A stretch of 64,000 bases of DNA from Glaciecola sp. (GCA_029246415.1 JAQWNF010000003.1:1-64000), one strand, 5' to 3'. Numbered from the stretch's first letter, positions 1 to 10,177 are shown. Translations and numbers: made by a program. Notes: a model not told the origin generated them from the sequence alone.

Positions 1-613
1 TGAATGACAAGATGTCAGGATGAAAGCACAATGCCAGCTGTGTTTGGTTAAACGCGATCGAGCAATGAAATAAGCCTTGGTAATGTTTAATAAAACTTGG
101 GCTTGGTTCTGCGGTGGGGAAAAAAATACTGCGAATACTCAAGGGCATTTCAATGATTTGTTGCAGCACATGGAAGGAGAATGATACTGCATATTCACAA
201 AAAGCCGTATTTTGTATGATATTCGGATCGTCATGGTTAAAACTCACCATAAAATTATCTAAATGTTGCTGCTGACTGATACTCAAGCCTGGAATGATAC
301 TTTGCACATAGGTTTGCAGTACGTCTAATAACGCTTGAATGTTGTGACAGGATTCTAATTTAGGGATCAGGGGGCCAAATACCGATATGTCTTGTTGCTG
401 TGCTAAAAGCAGCGCTATGGACTTGCCACGCGGTTGGTTACGTGTATGGGTTAATAATGTCACAAATTGTCTCAGTGGCAGAACTGAGTATTCTTGAGTA
501 ACAACTTTCTGAGATAAGCCAACTGCTTTTAACAATTCAACAGGATCAAGATTATTCTGACGCGTTAACCTTACAAAATGTCGTAAAAAATGATTAGAAA
601 TATAATGCTGCAA
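1..613 (-). CDS. AraC-family transcriptional regulator, N-terminal ligand-binding (Arabinose_bd-like) region; C-terminal HTH lies beyond the left edge
   Basis: Not in ORF track (partial). Reverse-strand frame open from TTG at 613 to the edge, AGGAGG Shine-Dalgarno just upstream; translation LQHYISNHFLRHFVRLTRQNNLDPVELLKAVGLSQKVV...ISVFGPLIPKLESCHNIQALLDVLQTYVQ resembles AraC-type sensor domains. Confidence 0.75.
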   Translation of the reverse strand, partial: MQHYISNHFLRHFVRLTRQNNLDPVELLKAVGLSQKVVTQEYSVLPLRQFVTLLTHTRNQPRGKSIALLLAQQQDISVFGPLIPKLESCHNIQALLDVLQTYVQSIIPGLSISQQQHLDNFMVSFNHDDPNIIQNTAFCEYAVSFSFHVLQQIIEMPLSIRSIFFPTAEPSPSFIKHYQGLFHCSIAFNQTQLALCFHPDILSF

Positions 614-636
614 AGTTACTATCCTCCTATTTTTTT

Positions 637-682
637 CCCTAGGATTTTCATGACCTGTTAATAGGTCTTAAAAATCCTAGGG
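637..682. repeat. Long inverted repeat CCCTAGGATTTT...AAAATCCTAGGG with inner GACCT/AGGTC arms
   Basis: Read directly: 12-bp perfect outer arms, 5-bp inner arms, GTTAAT centre. Confidence 0.85.
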
Positions 683-729
683 GTAAGATACACCATGTAT
701 GCTAGTGTAGACATAAAACGATCCATGTT

Positions 730-813
730 GACGTAATAAATCAATAATATGTCATAATAAATCAATTATATGTCGTGAAAAGTCAACCAAAGGTCGTCAT
801 AAGTCAAATTAAA
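730..813. promoter_or_regulatory. Four tandem 21-bp direct repeats (consensus GTCRTNAWAARTCAA), candidate regulator operator array
   Basis: GACGTAATAAATCAATAATAT / GTCATAATAAATCAATTATAT / GTCGTGAAAAGTCAACCAAAG / GTCGTCATAAGTCAAATTAAA, exact 21-bp period. Confidence 0.75.
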
Positions 814-878
814 TACTGTTAAATGCTTATAATTTTATCAAATAGACAAACTAAATTACGCAATTTACAGGTAATTAT

Positions 879-1988
879 ATGAACTTATTTACTTACAAAC
901 CAAGCATACTAAGCAATAAACAGTATCTATTAGAACATTGGCTGCGTTATGACTGGGTAACCCTAGCAATGTTTGGTGCAGGCATGGTCGGTTATTGCTT
1001 GTTACTTGCAAGTGTCATCTTCAATATTTTGCCACCCTTAATCAATATTATGCTGAGTATCAGCTTAGTGTACATCGCATTTACTGTCTTACATGAATCT
1101 GTGCATGACAATCTATTTGCCGGTGATACACAACGTCAATGGCTTAACGATAGCATTGGTTGGGTTGCAGCTATTCCTTTTGTGATTATCCCTAGTGCAC
1201 TATTCAAAACACTGCATTTACAGCATCATGCATTTTTGAATGAGCCTGAACGCGATCCTGATTATTTTTGTCATGCCCGACATCCACTCCTCGCCTTAGG
1301 CAAATGCACCATTTTAAATTTTCATTATTTAGTCTGGTACACACGTTTGCTCTATAAGGAGCAATTAGCGATTACTAATATCCTCTCATCTAGCCTGTAT
1401 TTTTGTGTGTGGGCGCTCATTATTGGCGCGTGCGTTAGATTTGAATGGTTAAGCGAATTAGCGCTATACGTGCTGTTACCAGCATGGATAACGAGTATTA
1501 TATTGGCCTGGGTATTTGATCATATTGTGCATCAACCGCACACAGAGCAAGATAGTTATAATGGCACCAATGCGTATTATTTTATCGGAGCAAAATGGCT
1601 GACTTTAGGCCAAAATAGCCATGTGGTTCATCATGTTAATCCACGTATTGCTTGGCATCGCTATGATCAGCATTTACGTGATATTCAACAAACACATACA
1701 CAACAAATACAATCTCAGCTAGAGCAAGAAACCATATTGGAGTCGGCATTAAGACACAATATTGCGTTGCCCCACCTATGTAAAAAAGGCGTTTGTGGTC
1801 AATGTAAAATTAAAATAGAAGTAGGGGAGTATCAACTGTTAGGGCAGTATGAAGGGGTAAAAAATAGAGCAATAACACCGACAGAACAAGCACAAGGATA
1901 TGTACTTGCCTGTCAGTCAGTCGCTAATCCAAAGGGTAAAGATGAAATTAACACATGGTTAAGTCAACGTTATCCATCAGACCAGTAA
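879..1988 (+). CDS. Membrane fatty-acid desaturase fused to C-terminal 2Fe-2S ferredoxin domain
   Basis: His boxes HESVHD, HLQHH, HVVHH; C-terminal CKKGVCGQC...C (CX4CX2C) plant-type ferredoxin motif. Confidence 0.85.
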   Translation: MNLFTYKPSILSNKQYLLEHWLRYDWVTLAMFGAGMVGYCLLLASVIFNILPPLINIMLSISLVYIAFTVLHESVHDNLFAGDTQRQWLNDSIGWVAAIPFVIIPSALFKTLHLQHHAFLNEPERDPDYFCHARHPLLALGKCTILNFHYLVWYTRLLYKEQLAITNILSSSLYFCVWALIIGACVRFEWLSELALYVLLPAWITSIILAWVFDHIVHQPHTEQDSYNGTNAYYFIGAKWLTLGQNSHVVHHVNPRIAWHRYDQHLRDIQQTHTQQIQSQLEQETILESALRHNIALPHLCKKGVCGQCKIKIEVGEYQLLGQYEGVKNRAITPTEQAQGYVLACQSVANPKGKDEINTWLSQRYPSDQ

Positions 1989-1993
1989 GACGG

Positions 1994-3337
1994 CTAGATT
2001 AGGCCGAGTTTTTTTTCAAGGTAGTGGATGTTAGTCCCACCCGCGAAGAAATTCTCATCAGCCATAATGGCTTTTTGTAATGGAATGTTAGTTTTAATTC
2101 CATCAATGACAAGCTCATCTAGTGCATGACGCATTCGAGTGATCGCTTCATCACGACTTTCACCGTAAGTAATCAATTTACCAATCATCGAGTCATAAAA
2201 CGGCGGTACCGAGTAACCAGAATAAATATGAGATTCCCAACGAATACCTAAACCACCTGGAGCATGAAACATGTTGATTTTGCCTGGACTAGGCATAAAC
2301 GTGTCAGGATCTTCAGCGTTGATACGACATTCAATCGAGTGGCCTTTGATTTTTATTTGAGATTGATCTAGCGATAGTGGCTGACCAGCAGCAACACGTA
2401 ATTGTTCTTTAATCAAATCCACACCAGTGATCATTTCTGATACTGGATGTTCTACTTGAATACGTGTGTTCATTTCGATGAAATAGAACTCGCCGTTTTC
2501 ATATAAAAACTCAAATGTACCCGCACCGCGATAGCCAATTTCTAGACAAGCTTTACGGCAACGCTCACCGATTTTTTCACGCATTTGGTCTGATACACCT
2601 GGTGCAGGTGCTTCTTCGACGACTTTTTGGTGACGACGTTGCATTGAACAATCGCGTTCACCTAAATGGATCGCACCACCTTGACCGTCAGCTAATACTT
2701 GGATCTCAACGTGACGTGGGTTTTCTAGGAATTTTTCCATGTAAACTACGTCATTGTTAAATGCTGCACCGGCTTCAGCTTTAGTCATTTCAATGGATTG
2801 TTCTAACTCGGCTTCACTACGAACGACACGCATACCACGACCACCACCGCCACCAGAGGCTTTGACAATGATTGGATAACCGATACGTTTAGCGATAGCT
2901 TTATTGCGGTCAGTATCTCCAGTCAATGGGCCATCAGAGCCTGGTACACAAGGTACGCCGGCACTTTTCATCGCATTAATCGCAGAAACCTTATCACCCA
3001 TAAGGTTAATAGTTTCAGCTTTAGGGCCGATAAAAACAAAACCGCTTTTTTCAACCGCTTCTGCAAATTCAGCACTTTCGGCTAAGAATCCGTATCCAGG
3101 GTGGATCGCCACTGAGTTGGTGACTTCTGCCGCAGCAATAATACGCGGGATATTTAAATAACTTTCTTTGGCTGAAGCATTACCAATACAGATAGATTCA
3201 TCTGCAAGTAAAACGTGCTTGAGCTGTGCGTCAGCAGTAGAATGTACGGCGACAGTTTTGATACCAAGTTCTTTACACGCACGTAAGATGCGTAATGCAA
3301 TCTCGCCGCGGTTGGCAATTAAGACTTTATCTAACAT
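1994..3337 (-). CDS. accC: Acetyl-CoA carboxylase, biotin carboxylase subunit
   Basis: [43 protein letters not shown]-grasp motif, adjacent to accB. Confidence 0.97.
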   Translation of the reverse strand: MLDKVLIANRGEIALRILRACKELGIKTVAVHSTADAQLKHVLLADESICIGNASAKESYLNIPRIIAAAEVTNSVAIHPGYGFLAESAEFAEAVEKSGFVFIGPKAETINLMGDKVSAINAMKSAGVPCVPGSDGPLTGDTDRNKAIAKRIGYPIIVKASGGGGGRGMRVVRSEAELEQSIEMTKAEAGAAFNNDVVYMEKFLENPRHVEIQVLADGQGGAIHLGERDCSMQRRHQKVVEEAPAPGVSDQMREKIGERCRKACLEIGYRGAGTFEFLYENGEFYFIEMNTRIQVEHPVSEMITGVDLIKEQLRVAAGQPLSLDQSQIKIKGHSIECRINAEDPDTFMPSPGKINMFHAPGGLGIRWESHIYSGYSVPPFYDSMIGKLITYGESRDEAITRMRHALDELVIDGIKTNIPLQKAIMADENFFAGGTNIHYLEKKLGLI

Positions 3338-3352
3338 GTTAGAAATCCCGTA

Positions 3353-3808
3353 TTATTCAATCACAAATAAAGGTTGGTCAAATTCAATAGCATCTTGATT
3401 GTTGACTAAAATCGCTTTTACCACACCGGCTTTATCAGACTCGATTTGGTTCATCATTTTCATTGCTTCAATGATACATAAGGTATCACCGACATTAACT
3501 TGTGAGCCGACTTCAACGAATGGCTTAGCTTCTGGAGATGACGCACGATAAAAACTACCAACCATTGGCGATTTAACGGTGTGACCCGCTGCTGCAGGCG
3601 CAGCTTCGGCTGCAGGAGCAGGAGCTGCGGCAGCTACTGGATCAGCTGGCGCGGCAAATTGAGCAGGTTGTTGTGCATAAACAGGTGCAATCGGAGCAAC
3701 ACCACCACGGTGGATTCGTACTGATTCTTCACCTTCAGTGATTTCTAATTCTGCAATACCAGATTCTTCGACAAGCTCGATGAGTTTTTTAATTTTTCTA
3801 ATGTCCAT
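3353..3808 (-). CDS. accB: Acetyl-CoA carboxylase biotin carboxyl carrier protein
   Basis: [13 protein letters not shown] biotinylation motif, Ala/Pro-rich linker. Confidence 0.97.
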   Translation of the reverse strand: MDIRKIKKLIELVEESGIAELEITEGEESVRIHRGGVAPIAPVYAQQPAQFAAPADPVAAAAPAPAAEAAPAAAGHTVKSPMVGSFYRASSPEAKPFVEVGSQVNVGDTLCIIEAMKMMNQIESDKAGVVKAILVNNQDAIEFDQPLFVIE

Positions 3809-3814
3809 GACGTT

Positions 3815-4264
3815 CTACCTGTTTTTCTGTTGATGACTAAATTGATGATCGGCACTGTTAATAGCTAATTGATAGCCATAAGTACCACAACCGACGATAA
3901 CCCCGGAGGCCACATCGGATAAATAAGAATGTTGGCGAAAATCTTCGCGGGCATGCACGTTTGAGATATGGACTTCAATAAATGGGATTTTCACACCTAA
4001 TAAAGCATCGCGTATAGCAACACTCGTATGAGTAAACGCTGCTGGATTGATGATGATATAATCCACAGAGTTCATTGCATTATGTATAGCATTGATGAGT
4101 TCATGTTCAGCGTTAGACTGAATATGACTAATAGTATGACCAAGTTGCTTGGCATAAAGCCCGCAATAGGTCATCACGTCTTCTAAAGTTTGCGAGCCGT
4201 ATAAGCCGGGTTCGCGTTTACCTAGAAGATTTAGGTTTGGTCCATTTAGGATGAGAATATTCAC
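3815..4264 (-). CDS. aroQ: 3-dehydroquinate dehydratase, type II
   Basis: [21 protein letters not shown]; synteny with accBC. Confidence 0.97.
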   Translation of the reverse strand: MNILILNGPNLNLLGKREPGLYGSQTLEDVMTYCGLYAKQLGHTISHIQSNAEHELINAIHNAMNSVDYIIINPAAFTHTSVAIRDALLGVKIPFIEVHISNVHAREDFRQHSYLSDVASGVIVGCGTYGYQLAINSADHQFSHQQKNR

Positions 4265-4369
4265 GATAATCCTTATATCTTGTGTTTAACGTGCAAGATA
4301 TATCGGATTATAGTGATTTTTTTTGATTACGCAGTAAATTACTGGTCTTATCAGGTGGATTTTTATAAA

Positions 4370-4930
4370 TTAACTATTTTTTGCCGACGTTTGAGTCTGT
4401 TTAACGGTTATTTGTACTTTATATGGGTCAGTTTGTACAATTAGCATATCGACATCAACCGGTGTGTTGAAATATTCGGCACCGCCTTGAATTAATCCTG
4501 CTGCTAATGTCTCTAATTGACGCGGTGATTGATACAGCATTTGAATCATGCCAGGGCCTTCACTCAATATACTAAAGGTCGGCAATGTCGCATTGGGGTA
4601 TAACTTTAGCACTTCGACGTGAATATTCGAATCGAGTTGTGCAAGTAGTTCAAATAATGATGCGTCTGCTGAAACAATATGCTTGTGACCTTCCATTAAT
4701 TTCGGAAACAGATATTTGCCAAACGAAAATATCAAATCATTTGGGGCAATATCCGTTTTTTGTGACAATAATGTCACTATCTCAACGACATCTTCTAGTG
4801 GATAGTGGCCCACAGAAGTAAATACGCCATCAGATGATAACTTGGCTTCTTGTAAAATCTCGTCGGCCATTTCATATGAAACTGTCGTTTCAATCATTTC
4901 AACCAGATTAGTAAAAATTATCCCTAACAT
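4370..4930 (-). CDS. H-NOX (heme NO/O2-binding) domain protein
   Basis: Candidate proximal His in GHYPLEDVVEIV; YQSPR = YxSxR heme propionate motif. Confidence 0.9.
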   Translation of the reverse strand: MLGIIFTNLVEMIETTVSYEMADEILQEAKLSSDGVFTSVGHYPLEDVVEIVTLLSQKTDIAPNDLIFSFGKYLFPKLMEGHKHIVSADASLFELLAQLDSNIHVEVLKLYPNATLPTFSILSEGPGMIQMLYQSPRQLETLAAGLIQGGAEYFNTPVDVDMLIVQTDPYKVQITVKQTQTSAKNS

Positions 4931-5006
4931 ATGTACCCTTAATTACGATTGCTATGTTTTATTCTATACAGGATTTTATCGACTATACTGAGATTAAGTT
5001 TAATTT

Positions 5007-5363
5007 TTGCAATCTATTTTACATCGCTTAGAACTGAGTATTGATGAGCAATTAATTTCGGATATTGATTTATTGATGAACCAAATCATCGGGTTTGCTC
5101 AATCACCCAATAATCTAATGTTAGTCGCCACTCCTACTTCATCTAGTATGCTCGCTTACCAACAAGTTGAAAAATTAACTGCAGAAGTAGAACAAGATGT
5201 ATTAAATGAAACCATAGAAGTCATTGGGATTGTGTTAGAGCAAGATATTATTATTGCGATCATTGCTGATGATAGAGCGGTGAGTTACTCAGTGCAAAAA
5301 TTACTCGAAAGTTTTAATTTTAGGGCACAGGTATTTAATAGTATTGACGAGTTTCTTGTGTGA
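5007..5363 (+). CDS. Small protein ending in a partial receiver-like segment
   Basis: TTG start; C-terminus IIAIIADDRAVSYSVQKLLESFNFRAQVFNSIDEFL resembles beta1-alpha1-beta2 of FixJ-type receivers, then stops. Confidence 0.45.
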   Translation: MQSILHRLELSIDEQLISDIDLLMNQIIGFAQSPNNLMLVATPTSSSMLAYQQVEKLTAEVEQDVLNETIEVIGIVLEQDIIIAIIADDRAVSYSVQKLLESFNFRAQVFNSIDEFLV

Positions 5364-5826
5364 TCCGTGAAATTTGCACATATTCTAGGCTATTTTCTGA
5401 AAGGTTGCGTATAACTAAGTCATGCTGTTGGGAAATGAGTTTTTGCAGTGCAACAAAGTTAGTGCTGATTAAGTCCACAGCGTCTGTTTGTGAACTATTA
5501 ATATCGTCTAAACTAACTTCACACTCTCTGATCATGTTATTGATTTCTGTCGCTAATAAGTTCGAAAGTGATTGTTGTTCTTCCTTGCGTTTAACGAGCT
5601 TAGCCTCAAACCCTTTACTAAATCGTTGTAATTCAGAGATGAGATAAAATGACATCAAAATAGAGGTAATAGTAATGACGAGTATCGGCGCTTGGTAGCT
5701 GGAAAAAAATCCAACCACGACTGATGTTAACGTGACGGCTAAAGATAGGTAGATATATTTAAATTGCAGGCCCATGCGCTTTATGCGTTCCTTGTCCAAA
5801 GAGTGATCATCTACTACTATTAGCAT
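5335..5826 (-). CDS. Membrane protein of unknown function, possibly the N-terminal part of an MCP-like protein
   Basis: Two hydrophobic segments then a Ser/Asn-rich helical region. Confidence 0.4.
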   Translation of the reverse strand: MLIVVDDHSLDKERIKRMGLQFKYIYLSLAVTLTSVVVGFFSSYQAPILVITITSILMSFYLISELQRFSKGFEAKLVKRKEEQQSLSNLLATEINNMIRECEVSLDDINSSQTDAVDLISTNFVALQKLISQQHDLVIRNLSENSLEYVQISRITQETRQYY

Positions 5827-5946
5827 ATATTCAGGTCCTAAGATAAACGCGAATACATAGCTGCGTAATATTATATAAAGCGAGGCGCTGGCCTAACTGT
5901 AAATATTATAGTGTAGTTGCCTTTGGCTGATTTTGCGCAAAGGTAA

Positions 5947-7812
5947 TTAATTACTCTTATCGGAAAAAATTCCATTTACATGAGTAGCAAATTTAGCTGC
6001 AGGTAACATTCCTGTAATGCGAGCTTTAGTTAATTCATTTCCTTGTGTGTCAAAAAATAAAATCGTAGGCAGGCCTGTGACGTCAAACTCATTTTGAAAT
6101 TCTAAGTTAGTTGGCGTGTTATCAGTCATGTCTATTTGCATCCATACAGTATTAGCCAGCGCGGATTGCACAGCGCTGTCCGGAAAAACGTATTTTTCAA
6201 ATTCTTTACATGCCACACACCAATCTGCATATAAATCAACCATGACACTTTTACCAACAGCATTGGCTTGGGCAATTTTGGCAGCTAAGTCACCTAAGTC
6301 TTTGACTATAATAAATTTAGGGTGATCTTTGGCATTTAAAGGCGTGCGAGCTTGTCCATTTTCGAGCTGCGTAGGCCCAGCTGTTGTGGATAATGGTGAT
6401 GGCGCGACAGCTTGGTAGCCATACGCAAATGATAATAAGATTCCTGTTATGATCACTGCATTGCGCATGCCTTTGGCAAATGTCGTTTCAGTGGCTTGGT
6501 TTAATGTGAAATAATACACAAACAATGCAAGACCAACTCCGGCCCATAATAAATCCGTTAACGGGTGAACTATGATGCGCTCGACAAATAAGATGGCAAC
6601 CGTGAGCATCATAAAGCCAAAGGTGACCTTGACGATATTCATCCAGTTACCTGCTTTAGGCAGTAGTTTTCCACCGGTCATACCAAAGATAATCAACGGT
6701 ATCCCCATACCTAAACTAAGCGCATACAATGCGGAGAAACCCAGTAATAAATCCCCACTTTGGGCAATAAACAGCAAAATACCGGTTAACGGAGCAGTCG
6801 TACAAGGGGAGGCAACTAAACCAGATATCACTCCCATTACGAATACGCCGACAAGATTGCCGCTACGCTGTTGGTTAGCAATACCATTGAGTTTGGCTTG
6901 CCAAGCGGAGGGAAGCTGGATCTCGAATCCTCCAAATAATGCCGCTGCAAGGATCACAAACAACCCAATAAAAATGCTCAGTAATAACGGAGATTGCAAT
7001 GCGGCTTGAAACTGGACACCTGCTGAAGCGACCACGAGTCCTAATATTGAATAAGTGATCGCCATACCTTGGACATAAACAAACGATAAAACAAATGCAC
7101 GTGATAACGACATATTTGTGCCTTGTCCGATCACCAAACCGGATAAAATCGGATACATAGGAAAGACGCAAGGGGTAAATGCTAAGGCGATACCAACTAA
7201 CAAGAACAATGCTAATTTGTAGCCAAGATTGCCGTCGGCTAATAAAATATCGAGTAGTTTGTATTGCTCTGATGCCGATGCAGATCCTGATGCCGTTGAC
7301 TCCTTGGTCACATCGGTTGTTGTAGCTGTACTGGCGATAACCTCGGATAAATAAATCACTTTCGTGGTTGGCGGGTAGCACAAGCCTGCTTCAGCGCAAC
7401 CTTGAAAACGTATTTTCACTACGCCATCGGAAATGGATTCAATAATCGGGTAGGTTACATCAACCGTATCAAAAAACACATCGGAGATACCAAAGAATTC
7501 ATCTTCTATTTGTGTAGGCGCAGGACTGTAATTCGGTTCGCCGATAGTGGCGTTTTTAGTGACGGTCTTAAATTGTTTTTTGTATAAATAATAGCCATCT
7601 GCAATAGCCCAATTCACGCTTAATTGATCATTTTTTTGTGAATAATCCATCACAAACGCATCATCGACCTTGAGAAATTGAGGTTCGTCATCAAATATAG
7701 AAGATAAAGGCTGAGTTTGTGCGCTAACCATTGTAGATAAAATCAGGCATGCGATACTGAACAGAGTAATCAAAGAAGTATGTAAAGCACGGCTATAAGG
7801 TGTGTTAGGCAT
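5947..7812 (-). CDS. dsbD: Thiol:disulfide interchange protein DsbD
   Basis: Signal peptide, N-terminal domain (CAEAGLCYPP), TM domain (FTPCVFPMYPILSG), C-terminal thioredoxin WCVACK. Confidence 0.95.
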   Translation of the reverse strand: MPNTPYSRALHTSLITLFSIACLILSTMVSAQTQPLSSIFDDEPQFLKVDDAFVMDYSQKNDQLSVNWAIADGYYLYKKQFKTVTKNATIGEPNYSPAPTQIEDEFFGISDVFFDTVDVTYPIIESISDGVVKIRFQGCAEAGLCYPPTTKVIYLSEVIASTATTTDVTKESTASGSASASEQYKLLDILLADGNLGYKLALFLLVGIALAFTPCVFPMYPILSGLVIGQGTNMSLSRAFVLSFVYVQGMAITYSILGLVVASAGVQFQAALQSPLLLSIFIGLFVILAAALFGGFEIQLPSAWQAKLNGIANQQRSGNLVGVFVMGVISGLVASPCTTAPLTGILLFIAQSGDLLLGFSALYALSLGMGIPLIIFGMTGGKLLPKAGNWMNIVKVTFGFMMLTVAILFVERIIVHPLTDLLWAGVGLALFVYYFTLNQATETTFAKGMRNAVIITGILLSFAYGYQAVAPSPLSTTAGPTQLENGQARTPLNAKDHPKFIIVKDLGDLAAKIAQANAVGKSVMVDLYADWCVACKEFEKYVFPDSAVQSALANTVWMQIDMTDNTPTNLEFQNEFDVTGLPTILFFDTQGNELTKARITGMLPAAKFATHVNGIFSDKSN

Positions 7813-7955
7813 AATATTGGTTTATTCTCAGGTTAAAAAAGGTGGATAAAACTAAAAGACCGTTGAAAGTCTACCTTGCTTTCATATCGGCTTTCAATCA
7901 ATTACAGTAACATAACTTTAGCAAGTGTGGATTAAACGAAACTTAAGGAAGTCTT

Positions 7956-8516
7956 TTGGGTAAATTATTTTTGTTGTTTGTGATCATGCCGATTGCAGAA
8001 ATCGCGGTTCTCATCAATGTAGGCGAAATTATTGGTGGTTGGAATACGGTATTACTGGTTATCTTGTCCGCCATGATTGGGGCGTATTTGGTCAAACGCG
8101 AGGGCGTTTCGACGTTGGCACAAGCTCAGATAAAATTGCAACAAGGGCAAGTACCAGCCGAAGAAATAGGGTCAGGGTTAATGTTATTAGTAGCGGGTGT
8201 ATTACTGGTGACACCGGGTTTCATTACCGATGTATTTGGACTGCTGTTGACCTTGCCATTCACGCGCAAGAAAATTGGTGGAGTGTTGTTTCATGCACTG
8301 AACGGCAAAATGCATGCATCGGCGCATTTTTCTCAGTCAGGATTTAGCCAGTCGGGATTCTCTCATTCAGATTTTGGTCAGACTCATGCGCAAAATGATG
8401 ACATCATTGATGGTGAGTTTCGTGAAACTGCTTCGGAGGATACGGTACAAATATCCAAAATACCGACGGAGCGAAGTGAGGACGATCAGCCTACTAACCC
8501 CAAAAATGACAAATAG
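7956..8516 (+). CDS. fxsA: FxsA family membrane protein
   Basis: TTG start; GKLFLLFVIMPIAEIAVLINVGEIIGGWNTVLLVILSAMIGAYLVKREG. Confidence 0.88.
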   Translation: MGKLFLLFVIMPIAEIAVLINVGEIIGGWNTVLLVILSAMIGAYLVKREGVSTLAQAQIKLQQGQVPAEEIGSGLMLLVAGVLLVTPGFITDVFGLLLTLPFTRKKIGGVLFHALNGKMHASAHFSQSGFSQSGFSHSDFGQTHAQNDDIIDGEFRETASEDTVQISKIPTERSEDDQPTNPKNDK

Positions 8517-8586
8517 TTGCATTGTAGCCTGAAATTGATAGTCTGAGCATCAATGGATGTTAACTATAAATATAAAGAGGCTTATT

Positions 8587-9972
8587 ATGCATTTACGTAA
8601 TATCTGTCGTACATCTATCATCGCATTATCTATCGTGGCAGCTAGCTTTACCGTTACTGCGCAAGAATATAAGGCATTAGTTGGCGGTCGCCTGATTGAT
8701 GGTTTTGGTCATCAACCTCTCGCCAACAGCGTAATTTTAATTAAAGATAACGTTATCCAATCGGTAGGTACAGTTGCTACCTTGCCCGTTCCTGATGGTT
8801 ATACCGTTATTTCCACTGAGGGAATGGATGTCCTTCCTGGATTGTGGGAAGCACACGCTCATCTAATGCTCAATGGCCATGCAGATTATGCGCATTGGCA
8901 TCCAACATACAAAGACCGTTTAGCAGATGAAATTATGCCAGCAAGTGCAGTGCAACTCTTGTTAGCCGGCGTGACTAGCACTCGCGATCTCGGTGCGCCG
9001 TTAGAACCTTCTTTATCGGTAAAACGTCGTATTAACAGCGGAGAAATTCCCGGCCCTCGACTGTATATCTCCGGTCCATTTATTCAACATGAGCCCTATC
9101 CAGGGACTGAGCGTTATCGCTGGGGAGTCGCTAATGTTGCGCAAGCACAGGCTAAAGTGAGCATGCTTGCTGAAGCTGGTGTGGATGTCATTAAATTGAT
9201 TGATCACGATGTCATGTCTTTGCAAGTGGCTCAAGCGGTCGTTGATGAAGCGCATAAGCATGGCCTAAAGGTAGTAGGCCATTCGCATAAACCCGATGAA
9301 ATCCGTCGAGGCCTAGAAATTGGTATTGATAACTTTGAACATACTGGTTTAACGACTGCACCACAATACCCGCAAGATATTATGGATATGCTCAAAGAGC
9401 GCACCGCCAAAGGCCGAATAGCAGGTGGCCCTTTGTATTGGACACCTACTGTTGAAGGATTATTTAATTACTCTCGAACGGTTGCCAATCCCGAAAAGCT
9501 CGATAACACTTGTTGGCAGCGCGGTTTAAAAGCTGACACAATTGCAGATATTAAAGCCTCGTTAACTAATCCTGGTCAATTAGAGTACATGCAGCTCACA
9601 CCCTTGCGTCAGCCGACTTTAGAACAAAAGGTCAAACAGTTAAAAGACGCGGGCGTAATCTTATTGATAGGTACTGACAGTGGTATCCCGACCAAATTTC
9701 ATTGTCAAAGTACGTGGAATGAATTGGCCGTGTGGGTCGATGATTTTGGTTTTGATCCTATGTATACCATACGCGCAGCCACATATTGGCCTGCTGTCAT
9801 GATGGGCGTAGCAGATAAAGCTGGTACGATTTCTAAAGGCAAATTAGCGGATATTATAGCGGTTAAAGGCGATGTATTACGCTATATTAACTTATTACAA
9901 AATGTCGATATGGTGATGAAAGATGGCGTGCTGTATAAACAAAACGGTCAGCCAGTAGAGGCAAATCTGTAA
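8587..9972 (+). CDS. Secreted amidohydrolase family protein
   Basis: Start moved to ATG 8587 (signal peptide MHLRNICRTSIIALSIVAASFTVTAQ); HAH metal motif, GTDSG. Confidence 0.88.
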   Translation: MHLRNICRTSIIALSIVAASFTVTAQEYKALVGGRLIDGFGHQPLANSVILIKDNVIQSVGTVATLPVPDGYTVISTEGMDVLPGLWEAHAHLMLNGHADYAHWHPTYKDRLADEIMPASAVQLLLAGVTSTRDLGAPLEPSLSVKRRINSGEIPGPRLYISGPFIQHEPYPGTERYRWGVANVAQAQAKVSMLAEAGVDVIKLIDHDVMSLQVAQAVVDEAHKHGLKVVGHSHKPDEIRRGLEIGIDNFEHTGLTTAPQYPQDIMDMLKERTAKGRIAGGPLYWTPTVEGLFNYSRTVANPEKLDNTCWQRGLKADTIADIKASLTNPGQLEYMQLTPLRQPTLEQKVKQLKDAGVILLIGTDSGIPTKFHCQSTWNELAVWVDDFGFDPMYTIRAATYWPAVMMGVADKAGTISKGKLADIIAVKGDVLRYINLLQNVDMVMKDGVLYKQNGQPVEANL

Positions 9973-9993
9973 CTTATCTTGAGTATCAATCTT

Positions 9994-10038
9994 AATTTTC
10001 CCTTTTTGCGTCATTTTTGATAAAAAAAGGGAAAATTT
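9994..10038 (+). terminator. Stem-loop AATTTTCCCTTTTT...AAAAAGGGAAAATT
   Basis: Inverted repeat after the amidohydrolase stop. Confidence 0.6.
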
Positions 10039-10050
10039 TCTTCCTCCTCC

Positions 10051-10078
10051 CTTGAAAGATTCCGCATTAACGCCATAT
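10051..10078 (+). promoter_or_regulatory. Sigma-32 type heat-shock promoter for groESL
   Basis: CTTGAAA - 13 nt - CGCCATAT. Confidence 0.75.
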
Positions 10079-10177
10079 CAACGAACATAGCTAAGTAATT
10101 ATCTATTTAGCGATTAAAGCCGGCCCAATTGTGGGTTTGTTATTATCATTAAATAATTGAAAATCGGAGAAATAAAA

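Noticed and set aside
2515-3398. Plus-strand ORFs opposite accC/accB
   Set aside because: Shadow ORFs without recognisable domains.
6875-7381. 168-aa minus-strand ORF inside dsbD
   Set aside because: Alternative frame of the dsbD coding region.
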